Assembly (NCBI RefSeq): GCF_001543325.1
Contig: NZ_CP013355.1
Span: 248,001 to 312,000, forward strand
Source of the DNA: Lutibacter profundi
Lineage (GTDB): Bacteria > Bacteroidota > Bacteroidia > Flavobacteriales > Flavobacteriaceae
Direction: 5' to 3'
DNA length: 64,000 nucleotides
Of this stretch, positions 45,238 to 52,629 are shown piece after piece. The translations under genes were made by a program, and so were the position numbers. The notes under the pieces are model-generated. The model saw nothing but the letters and a program-made list of their open reading frames with translations. It had not been told where the DNA came from and searched no databases. The stretch's first letter is position 1. Each line of letters starts with the position of its first letter.

Positions 45238-45534
45238 ATGGCTGAATCTTTAAAAATAAAAGTAACTATTGCTGGTAGAGTATACCCCATTAGAATTAAA
45301 AATGAAAATGAAGAAGAAGGGATGCGTAAAGCAGCAACTCAAATAAATAATTTGGTTACAAAATTTGAAAAGAATTATGCCGTTAGTGATAAGCAAGACG
45401 TATTGGCAATGTGTGCTTTACAATTTGCTTCATTAATTGAAATAAATGCTATTAATAAAAATGAAGATTTAATTAATGCAACAGAAAAAATGAATAAACT
45501 AAGTGTTTTAATAGATAAACATTTAAAAAGATAA
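45238..45534 (+). CDS. zapA: Cell division protein ZapA
   Basis: A 98-residue protein that bundles FtsZ filaments at mid-cell. The N-terminal strand region KIKVTIAGRVYPIRI and the helix VLAMCALQFAS are family features, and the long C-terminal helix forms the coiled-coil stalk. Length fits. It follows the coiled-coil gene by 10 bp and precedes a probable 6S RNA, as in many bacteria. Confidence 0.93.
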   Translation: MAESLKIKVTIAGRVYPIRIKNENEEEGMRKAATQINNLVTKFEKNYAVSDKQDVLAMCALQFASLIEINAINKNEDLINATEKMNKLSVLIDKHLKR

Positions 45535-45561
45535 GTTCTTTAAAATAAGATAATAATAATA

Positions 45562-45721
45562 CTGCCTACATTAGTTATTGTTTGTTAAACTCAACGTTAT
45601 ACCTTTATGAAGGGTGAGTCTTAATTGCAAAAGCAAGCCGTCTTAGAACGGATCCTTGACCAATTAGTTAGCCTTAATCTTGTTTAAAGGAGTTTTCAAA
45701 ACCTTTCTAATGTAGGTTTTT
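45562..45721 (+). ncRNA. ssrS: Probable 6S RNA
   Basis: A 160-base stretch with no coding frame begins with CCTACATTAG (45565-45574), whose perfect complement CTAATGTAGG lies at 45707-45716 just before a T-run. Inside, AAACTC pairs with GAGTTT, then a long irregular hairpin (AAGG/CCTT, AATTG/CAATT, CCGT/ACGG) with unpaired segments leaves the large bubble typical of 6S RNA, which mimics an open promoter and sequesters RNA polymerase. Its place right after zapA is the classical 6S location. Fold was done by eye. Confidence 0.72.
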
Positions 45722-45740
45722 TTATACCTAAATTTGAATT

Positions 45741-47309
45741 ATGATAGATTATATATTACCCGTTATAGTTGGTATTGCAATAGGATTGGCTATAGGTTAT
45801 ATTATTGCAAAAGTTTTAGAAAAAACGAAAGCAACAAAAATTTTAAGAAACACAAAAAAAGAAGCAACAGCAATTCTAAAGGAAGCCAGAATTGAAGCAG
45901 AGATTCTTAAAAAAGATAAAATTTTACAAGCAAAAGAGAAATTTATTGAATTAAAATCAGAGCATGAAAAAGTAATAATAGCTCGTGATAAAAAAATTGC
46001 AGATGCTGAAAAACGTATTCGAGATAAAGAATCTCAGGTTTCACAAGAGTTAGATAAAAACAGGAAATTAAATAAAGAAATTGTACTAAAAATAAATGAC
46101 TACGATAAAAAAGTTGAATATTTAGAACGCAGAACTGATGAAGTTGATAAGTTGCATCGTAAACAAGTTGAAAATTTAGAAGTTATTTCAGGCCTCTCAG
46201 CTGATGATGCTAAAAAAGAATTGGTTAAATCTTTAAAAGATGAAGCTAAATCTGACGCTATGGCACTTATACAAGACACCATTGAAGAAGCTAAATTAAC
46301 AGCACAGCAAGAAGCACGTAAAGTAATTTTAAATACAATACAGCGTGTTGGTGTTGAACAAACAGTTGAAAATTGTGTCTCAGTATTTAATATTGAATCT
46401 GATGATGTAAAAGGAAGAATAATAGGTAGGGAAGGTCGTAACATTAGAGCTTTAGAAGCCGAAACTGGTGTTGAAATTATTGTTGATGATACACCTGAAG
46501 CAATTATTTTATCCTGTTTTGATCCGGTAAGAAGAGAAATAGCCCGTTTGGCATTGCATAAATTAGTGACTGATGGAAGAATACACCCAGCACGTATTGA
46601 AGAAGTTGTTAAAAAAACTGAAAAACAATTACAACAAGAAATTATTGAAGTTGGTAAACGCACAGTTATTGAATTAGGTATTCACGGCTTACATCCAGAA
46701 TTAATTAAAACCATTGGTAGAATGAAGTATCGTTCTTCTTATGGTCAAAATTTATTACAGCATTCACGTGAAGTTGCAAACCTTTGTGGTTTAATGGCAG
46801 CTGAACTTGGGTTAAATGCTAAATTAGCAAAAAGAGCGGGATTGTTGCATGATATTGGTAAGGTGCCCGAATCTGAAAGTGAGTTACCACACGCATTACT
46901 AGGAATGAAATGGGCTGAAAAATACAATGAGAACGCTGAAATTTGTAATGCCATTGGTGCCCATCATGATGAGATTGAAATGACAACTCTTATAGCACCA
47001 ATTGTACAAGTTTGTGATGCAATCTCAGGCGCAAGGCCTGGTGCTCGTCGTCAAGTTTTAGACTCATATATACAACGTTTAAAAGATTTAGAAGATATTG
47101 CTTTTGGTTTTACAGGTGTTCAAAAAGCTTACGCAATACAAGCAGGAAGAGAGTTGCGTGTAATTGTTGAAAGTGAAAAAGTGAGTGATGCTAAAGCTGG
47201 CGAACTTTCGTTTAATATTTCACAGAAAATTCAAAATGATATGACGTATCCTGGTCAAGTTCGAGTTACAGTAATTAGAGAAACAAGAATTGTAAATATT
47301 GCAAAATAG
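45741..47309 (+). CDS. rny: Ribonuclease Y
   Basis: A 522-residue endoribonuclease of mRNA decay. The N-terminal membrane helix (about 5-23) is followed by a long coiled coil (about 30-205), a KH RNA-binding domain ([21 protein letters not shown]) and an HD domain with metal residues in LLHDIGKV and GAHHDE. Length and order are exactly those of RNase Y. It begins 24 bases after the 6S hairpin. A hairpin terminator follows. Confidence 0.97.
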   Translation: MIDYILPVIVGIAIGLAIGYIIAKVLEKTKATKILRNTKKEATAILKEARIEAEILKKDKILQAKEKFIELKSEHEKVIIARDKKIADAEKRIRDKESQVSQELDKNRKLNKEIVLKINDYDKKVEYLERRTDEVDKLHRKQVENLEVISGLSADDAKKELVKSLKDEAKSDAMALIQDTIEEAKLTAQQEARKVILNTIQRVGVEQTVENCVSVFNIESDDVKGRIIGREGRNIRALEAETGVEIIVDDTPEAIILSCFDPVRREIARLALHKLVTDGRIHPARIEEVVKKTEKQLQQEIIEVGKRTVIELGIHGLHPELIKTIGRMKYRSSYGQNLLQHSREVANLCGLMAAELGLNAKLAKRAGLLHDIGKVPESESELPHALLGMKWAEKYNENAEICNAIGAHHDEIEMTTLIAPIVQVCDAISGARPGARRQVLDSYIQRLKDLEDIAFGFTGVQKAYAIQAGRELRVIVESEKVSDAKAGELSFNISQKIQNDMTYPGQVRVTVIRETRIVNIAK

Positions 47310-47393
47310 AACAATAACTTATTGTACTTTATAATTATACGCAATGTCAGTTAAAACCTGTCAACCAAGTATAGAGGAGGTGATTCTTGATAT

Positions 47394-47452
47394 AAAAAAC
47401 AGTATTGAACACGGTTATTTAACCAAATATCCATCCTTAATGCTGTTTTTTT
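47394..47452 (+). terminator. Terminator of rny
   Basis: AAAAAACAGTATT and AATGCTGTTTTTTT pair around a 32-nt loop that holds a small nested hairpin (GGTT/AACC); one pair is G-T. The T-run reaches the stop of the convergent xerD gene. A 40-codon frame at 47344-47466 overlaps it and is probably chance. Confidence 0.65.
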
Positions 47453-48347
47453 ATTTTCTAGGATGAAACTGGTTTACAACTTCTTTCAAAAAACTTTTAT
47501 CTAAATGCATGTAAATTTCTGTAGTGGTAATACTTTCATGTCCTAACATTTGCTGTATAGCCCTTAAATCTGCACCTCTTTCTAATAAATGAGTGGCAAA
47601 AGAATGTCTAAAAGTGTGTGGACTAATAGTCTTTTTAAGACCTACTTTAATTGCTAAGTTTTTAATAATTGTATAAATCATTACACGTGAAAGGTTTTTT
47701 CCCCTTCTATTCAAAAAAACAGTATCTTCAAACCCTTTTTGAATTGTAAGGTGAATTCTAATAGTACTTATATAAAGTTGAATATATTTTTGAGTTTGTA
47801 AATTAATAGGTACAAACCGTTGTTTATTTCCTTTTCCAATTACACGTATAAACCCTTCATCAAAAAATAAATCAGAAAGTTTTAAATTGGTTAATTCTGA
47901 AACTCGTAGTCCACAACTATACAATGTTTCTAAAATTGTTCTGTTTCTTTCCCCTTGTGGCTCACTTAAATCAATAGCGCCAATTAATAAATCTATTTCT
48001 TCAGTTGATAAGGTGTCTGGTAATTTCCTGCCAATTTTAGGAGATTCAATTAAATCAGTAGGATTCTCTTTTCTGTAGTCTTCAAAAATTAAATAATCAA
48101 AAAAATTGCGAATCCCTGAAATTAATCTTGCTTGTGAACGTGCATTTATATTCTTTGAAATGGAATACACAAATTGTTGAATGGTATCTTCAGTAATAGT
48201 AATAGGAGAAATAGTTATATTATTTTCTTCTAAATACGAAATGAGCTTTTTAACATCACTTGAATAGCTGTTAATAGAATTTTTCGCCAATCCTTTTTCT
48301 ATTTTCAGATAGAATTGATAGTCTTCTAATAGTTGTAACCATTTCAT
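47451..48347 (-). CDS. xerD: Tyrosine recombinase XerD
   Basis: A 298-residue site-specific recombinase that, with a XerC partner, resolves chromosome dimers at dif. The catalytic set is complete: R148 (CGLRVSEL), K172, H244 and R247 (HTFRHSF), H270 (GHES) and nucleophile Y279. The N-terminal SAM-like domain precedes it. It could also be an isolated XerC-like enzyme, but length and position as a single chromosomal gene favour XerD. It is divergent from aroQ. Confidence 0.93.
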   Translation of the reverse strand: MKWLQLLEDYQFYLKIEKGLAKNSINSYSSDVKKLISYLEENNITISPITITEDTIQQFVYSISKNINARSQARLISGIRNFFDYLIFEDYRKENPTDLIESPKIGRKLPDTLSTEEIDLLIGAIDLSEPQGERNRTILETLYSCGLRVSELTNLKLSDLFFDEGFIRVIGKGNKQRFVPINLQTQKYIQLYISTIRIHLTIQKGFEDTVFLNRRGKNLSRVMIYTIIKNLAIKVGLKKTISPHTFRHSFATHLLERGADLRAIQQMLGHESITTTEIYMHLDKSFLKEVVNQFHPRK

Positions 48348-48435
48348 ATGTTTAAATTTTATTTGTTAGTGGTAACATATGCCGTTCGCTATTAATTATT
48401 TCGTTGTCTTCCAAAACTTGTAATGCTCGTTTCAT

Positions 48436-48466
48436 TTGATAAAAATAAGGTTTATATTTACATTTT
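48436..48466 (+). promoter_or_regulatory. Promoter of aroQ
   Basis: TTG at 48436-48438, a 20-bp spacer and TACATTTT at 48459-48466 (seven of eight TAnnTTTG positions), 14 bp before the ATG. Confidence 0.55.
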
Positions 48467-48479
48467 AATAGCATATAAA

Positions 48480-48893
48480 ATGAAAATACTTATTATAAAC
48501 GGACCCAATTTAAATTTACTTGGAAAACGTGAGCCATCAATATATGGAAGCTTAACCTTTGAAGAATTTTTTGTATCACTAAAAAAGAAATATGCTGCTG
48601 TTGAGTTACATTATTTCCAAAGTAATATTGAAGGTGAAATTATAGATAAATTGCATGAAGTTGGCTTTACTTACAATGGTATAATTTTAAATGCAGGTGC
48701 CTATACACATACTTCAATTGCCATTGGAGACGCTATTAAAGGTATTGAAACACCTGTTATTGAAGTCCACATTTCTAATGTGTATTCAAGAGAAGAATTT
48801 AGGCATATTTCATATATAGCTCCCAATGCAAAAGGTATTATTGCTGGTTTTGGCTTGCAAAGTTATGAGTTGGCTTTAGAAAGTTTTTTATAA
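48480..48893 (+). CDS. aroQ: Type II 3-dehydroquinate dehydratase
   Basis: A 137-residue enzyme of the shikimate pathway that converts 3-dehydroquinate to 3-dehydroshikimate as a dodecamer. Catalytic Y22 lies in REPSIYG and H97 in EVHISN, with the flexible lid loop GKREPS. ATG at 48480 was chosen because the family opens KILIINGPNLNLLG; an upstream start would add 19 unrelated residues. It stands alone and is divergent from xerD. Confidence 0.96.
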   Translation: MKILIINGPNLNLLGKREPSIYGSLTFEEFFVSLKKKYAAVELHYFQSNIEGEIIDKLHEVGFTYNGIILNAGAYTHTSIAIGDAIKGIETPVIEVHISNVYSREEFRHISYIAPNAKGIIAGFGLQSYELALESFL

Positions 48894-48899
48894 AATTTT

Positions 48900-48996
48900 G
48901 GCGTTTCCCCTTGGGTCGGGCTATCACTACTCGCTTTTTTAAGTTGCTAAAAACAACTTTTAAAAGAGCTCAAACAAACCGTTCTATCCCTAACGC
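48900..48996 (+). repeat. Dispersed flavobacterial repeat, copy B
   Basis: Begins GGCGTTTCCCCTTGGGTCGG, then GCTATCACTACTCGC, a central hairpin around AAGTTG/CAACTT, and ends with CCGTTCTATCCCTAACGC. Copy A at 35036-35117 on the other strand has the same ends. It starts 6 bp after the aroQ stop. I recall repeats with the GGGTCGGGCT core in many flavobacterial intergenic regions. No reading frame inside. Confidence 0.65.
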
Positions 48997-49192
48997 AAAC
49001 AACAATTGTTTTAGAGAGGGAAGTATAACAGAAGTCTATTCAATGATAGCAGTAGATTGCCACAGTTTTTAAAATTTAGTAATAATGTTGTTACAAAGAG
49101 TTATAGTAATTAAATAATCTATCACTTTGCATTTCCAATTATCAAATTGCTTCAACTTTCAAAACAATAGATTTCCAAAGAGGTACTTTCAA
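48997..49192. other. Intergenic stretch after repeat copy B
   Basis: With the repeat, this completes a gap of about 300 bases. A segment near 49040-49066 (CAATGATAGCAGTAGATTGCC) may be a worn copy of a second intergenic repeat. Otherwise I see nothing; no terminator is clear for either flanking gene. Confidence 0.35.
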
Positions 49193-49957
49193 CTAGAATC
49201 CTTCAAAAACACCTAATCCAAACAAGGCAAAATCATATTTTACAGGGTCGTTAGCATCCAGTTCTCGTAAATTCTTATCCAATTCAGCCAAAGCTTTTGC
49301 ATCATTTTGTTTTCTAGCTATTAACCCTAATTTTCGGGCAACATTACCTGAATGTACATCTAACGGACAAGATAGTTGAGTAGGAGAGAGGCTTTTCCAA
49401 ATTCCAAAATCTACTCCAGTGGTGTCATCTCTTACCATCCATCGTAAAAACATATTAATTCTTTTTGCTGCTGAACCTTTTAACGGATCAGAAATGTGTT
49501 TTTCCGTTCGTTGTAAATGAGATTTTTCAAAAAATAATTGTTTTAGTTTATGAATTGCAGGTTGTGTTGAAGATTCATTTGAATATTTTGAAAATACTTT
49601 TTCCAACCCATTGTGATTTGTATAAATGTGATTGAGTGCTTTTATAAAATAGGTTAAATCTTTACTATTAAAAGTTCTATGTACAAACCCATCAATTTTT
49701 TCTAAATGGTGTTCTTTGTGATTCATAACAAAATCAAAAGGAGAATTGCCCATTAGTTCCATCATACGGTTTGCATTTTTTATAATCATTTTTCTATTAC
49801 CCCAAGCTATTGTAGAAGTAAGAAAACCCGATATTTCAATATCTTCTTTTAAATTATATTGGTGAGGTATTTGAATAGGATCACTTTCAATAAATTTTGG
49901 ATTATTGTATTGGATTACTTTTTCGTTTAGAAAATCTTTGAGTTCGGTTTTAGTCAA
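49193..49957 (-). CDS. TIGR02757 family protein (DUF2400)
   Basis: A 254-residue cytoplasmic protein. Its features (IEISGFLTSTIAWGNRKMI, the RINMFLRWMVRDD segment and PLDVHSGNVARKLGL) match the TIGR02757 family of Bacteroidota and some Proteobacteria. The family resembles helix-hairpin-helix DNA glycosylase-like folds but no activity is known. It overlaps the DMT permease gene by 8 bp and is the last of the long minus-strand run. Confidence 0.9.
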   Translation of the reverse strand: MTKTELKDFLNEKVIQYNNPKFIESDPIQIPHQYNLKEDIEISGFLTSTIAWGNRKMIIKNANRMMELMGNSPFDFVMNHKEHHLEKIDGFVHRTFNSKDLTYFIKALNHIYTNHNGLEKVFSKYSNESSTQPAIHKLKQLFFEKSHLQRTEKHISDPLKGSAAKRINMFLRWMVRDDTTGVDFGIWKSLSPTQLSCPLDVHSGNVARKLGLIARKQNDAKALAELDKNLRELDANDPVKYDFALFGLGVFEGF

Positions 49958-50915
49958 TTTTTTTACGTTTTATATAAGTTGCAATTACAATTCCTGATAA
50001 GATAAGTACTAAACTAAAGAAATGAACCATCCCAATTGCTTCATTTAAAATGAAATAAGCCAATAAACCACTAAAAAGAGGCAGTGTATAATAAACAATT
50101 CCGGCTTTTGTTGGTCCAATTTTTTCAATTGCTTTATTCCATAAAATATAAGCGGTTAATGAAGCAAATATACCAACATATAAAATTGAAAATATAGTTT
50201 TACTTTCAATTTTTATGGGAGGTACCGTAATTGTTTCCCAAATAAAAAAGGGCAACATAAAAAGAAGTCCCAAAATAAAAGTGCTTAATTGAAACCCTAA
50301 AAGGCTTAATTTTGTTGGTTTTTGTTTTATTAAAATACTGTATACTGCAAATATTATAGCAGCAAGTAACATCCAAATATCTCCAATTGAAAAAGAGAGG
50401 TTTAACAGTTTAGAAAGATTCCCTTTTGTAATTAAAAACAGTACACCAACTATTACAAGTAAAATCCCAATTGCTTTATGTGTAGTAATTAATTCTTTAT
50501 AAAAAATACGTGAAAGTAATAGTATAAAAACAGGAAAAGTAATAGAAATTAAAGATAGATTAATGGCCGTTGTTGTATGTCCTGCCAAGTAAATTAACGT
50601 ATTAAATATGGTAACGCCTAGTAAAGAGACTATAGAAATGTATATCCAGTTTTTCTTAAGTGTTTTCCAATCTGCTAACAATTTTTTTATAGCAAACGGA
50701 AATAGAAAAATAACAGCAACTGTCCATCTCCAAAAAGCAAGGCTTATAGGTGGAATACTTGTATTTAAATCTCTTGCAATAATAAAATTACCAGACCAAA
50801 TTGCAGTTGCACTTAATGCAAAAAAATAGCCAAGAAGATATTTTTTATTTTTTAAATTTTTGTCAAAGTATAATTTCTTCAATTTGTTTAAGTATTTCTG
50901 AGGTGTTTTCTTCAA
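49950..50915 (-). CDS. DMT-superfamily permease (EamA)
   Basis: Up to 321 residues with ten membrane helices in two EamA repeats, each starting FFALSATAIWSGNFI or similar; export of amino acids or metabolites is the usual role. Start is uncertain: no ATG lies in the first 100 bases. TTG at 50915 or TTG at 50882 (KLYFDKNLKN) are options; both overlap the miaA 3' end, so coupled translation is likely. Confidence 0.88.
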   Translation of the reverse strand: MKKTPQKYLNKLKKLYFDKNLKNKKYLLGYFFALSATAIWSGNFIIARDLNTSIPPISLAFWRWTVAVIFLFPFAIKKLLADWKTLKKNWIYISIVSLLGVTIFNTLIYLAGHTTTAINLSLISITFPVFILLLSRIFYKELITTHKAIGILLVIVGVLFLITKGNLSKLLNLSFSIGDIWMLLAAIIFAVYSILIKQKPTKLSLLGFQLSTFILGLLFMLPFFIWETITVPPIKIESKTIFSILYVGIFASLTAYILWNKAIEKIGPTKAGIVYYTLPLFSGLLAYFILNEAIGMVHFFSLVLILSGIVIATYIKRKKID

Positions 50916-51768
50916 AGTTAAACCAATGAATTGTAGTATCTTTTTTATTCCAAGTTAGTTGTCGTTTAGCAAACCTACGTGTATTTTTTTTAATTTCATC
51001 AATAGCAAATTCTAATGTGAAATTACCATCAAAATAATTAAATAATTCACGATAACCTACGGTTTGTAGAGCATTTAAATTTTTGTATTTATAAAGTTCT
51101 TTCGCTTCTTCTAGTAAACCTTCTTGCAACATTAAATCAACTCTTTTATCAATACGACTGTATATGAGCTCTCTATCAGCTTCTAAGCCAATTTTAATTG
51201 GAATAAAGTTGCGTTTTTCTTTTGATTTATTTTTAAAGCTTGAATATGGTTTACCTGTTCCAATACAAATTTCTAAAGCTCTTATTAAACGATGTGGATT
51301 TTCAATTTCAATTATATTGTAACTTTCTATATCCAATTCTTTTAATTTATTTTGAAGTAAATTAAGTTCGCCATTTTCCAGTTGTTTAATAAGTTTTAGC
51401 CTTATTTCAGGATTAATTTCTGGAAAATAATCCAATCCATCAATTACAGCTTGAGTATATAAACCACTTCCTCCAACCATAACTACTATATTGTTTTTGA
51501 GAAATAAATTTTGTAATTTTTTAAGTGCATCTTTTTCAAACTGACCAACACTATAATTATCAAAAATGCTTCTATTTTGAATGAAGTGATGTTTTACAGA
51601 AGTTAATTCTTTTATTGTAGGAACTGCAGTTCCAATTTTCATTTCTTTATAAAATTGCCGAGAGTCACTTGAAATAATTTCAGTATTAAAATATTGAGCT
51701 AATTTTATACTTAAAGCTGTTTTACCTATTGCTGTAGCACCAATAATTGTAATTAAATAGTTATTCAT
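50863..51768 (-). CDS. miaA: tRNA dimethylallyltransferase
   Basis: A 301-residue enzyme that adds a dimethylallyl group to A37 of tRNAs reading UNN codons. The P-loop is GATAIGKTALS, the DSRQFYKEMKIGTA segment carries the tRNA-binding and catalytic residues, and GGSGLYTQAVIDGL and KRQLTWNKK are conserved. It overlaps the potassium channel gene by 8 bp upstream and the permease by about 50 bp downstream. Confidence 0.96.
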   Translation of the reverse strand: MNNYLITIIGATAIGKTALSIKLAQYFNTEIISSDSRQFYKEMKIGTAVPTIKELTSVKHHFIQNRSIFDNYSVGQFEKDALKKLQNLFLKNNIVVMVGGSGLYTQAVIDGLDYFPEINPEIRLKLIKQLENGELNLLQNKLKELDIESYNIIEIENPHRLIRALEICIGTGKPYSSFKNKSKEKRNFIPIKIGLEADRELIYSRIDKRVDLMLQEGLLEEAKELYKYKNLNALQTVGYRELFNYFDGNFTLEFAIDEIKKNTRRFAKRQLTWNKKDTTIHWFNFEENTSEILKQIEEIIL

Positions 51769-52591
51769 GGTTTAATTTACTTCCGCATTTGTGGCAAAAT
51801 GTAGCCATATCTTGATGTTTATCTTCTGAACAGTTGGGGCAGTGCTGTGTGTTAATCAATGCAAGGTTATCAGCTTTAGTCATTTCAGAAGTTACAATTC
51901 CTGTAGGAACAGCAATAATACCATAACCCAATATCATAACAATACTGGCTATAAATTGGCCAAAAGGAGTATGAGGAGCTAAATCTCCGTAGCCTACTGT
52001 TGTTAATGTTACAATTGCCCAATACATACTGTGTGGTATACTTGTAAACCCATTTTTAGGTCCTTCAATTAAATACATTACTGTACCTAAAATTATGGTG
52101 AGAACCAATACACTAAATAAAAACACTGAAATTTTAATTTTGCTTGCTTTTAAAGCAGCTATTAAATTTCTTGAAGCACCCATATAGCGTGCTAATTTTA
52201 ATATTCGAAAAACTCTTAACAATCGTAAAGCTCGTAGCGCAATTAAAGCATGTGTACCAACAAAAATTATGGATAAATATTTTGGAATTGTAGCTAAAAA
52301 ATCAATAATACCATAAAAACTAAAAATATAGGATGAAGGTTTTTTTATAGTTACGATACGGGCAATATATTCGATGGAGAATAAGATTGTAATAACCCAT
52401 TCAGAAATATTTAGAAAATTATGGTATTTAGCATCAAAACTTTCAACACTTTCTAGCATTACAAGAATAATACTTATTAAAATGGTAATTATTAATATAA
52501 TATCAAACCATTTTCCAGCCTTAGTATCAGCTTCATAAATAATTTCATGAAGTTTAGATTTCCAGTTAGTTGTTTTAGTTTGTGATTTCAC
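51761..52591 (-). CDS. Voltage-gated-type potassium channel with C-terminal zinc ribbon
   Basis: A 276-residue six-helix channel. S4 carries regularly spaced arginines R120, R123, R126 and R129, and the selectivity filter is TTVGYGD (197-203). After S6 the short cytoplasmic tail contains CPNC (251-254) and CHKC (266-269), a four-cysteine zinc ribbon. The family is Kv-like; the ribbon may act as a tetramerisation or sensory unit. It starts 38 bp after the DUF3857 gene. Confidence 0.93.
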   Translation of the reverse strand: MKSQTKTTNWKSKLHEIIYEADTKAGKWFDIILIITILISIILVMLESVESFDAKYHNFLNISEWVITILFSIEYIARIVTIKKPSSYIFSFYGIIDFLATIPKYLSIIFVGTHALIALRALRLLRVFRILKLARYMGASRNLIAALKASKIKISVFLFSVLVLTIILGTVMYLIEGPKNGFTSIPHSMYWAIVTLTTVGYGDLAPHTPFGQFIASIVMILGYGIIAVPTGIVTSEMTKADNLALINTQHCPNCSEDKHQDMATFCHKCGSKLNHE

Positions 52592-52629
52592 AAGTTTTAA
52601 TAGTTTAAATGTAATTTACAGAATTAAAG

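Noticed and set aside
46100-46663. Long open frame on the minus strand within rny
   Set aside because: It is a shadow of the RNase Y gene; the Ser-rich composition is typical of an antisense frame in an AT-rich gene.
47344-47466. A 40-codon plus-strand frame opening MSVKTCQPSIEEVILDIKNS
   Set aside because: It overlaps the rny terminator hairpin and the end of xerD. Composition is protein-like, but nothing else supports translation.
47451-48347. XerD as an integrase of a mobile element
   Set aside because: It has XerD length and neighbours (rny, aroQ) typical of the core genome; no attachment repeats or phage genes flank it.
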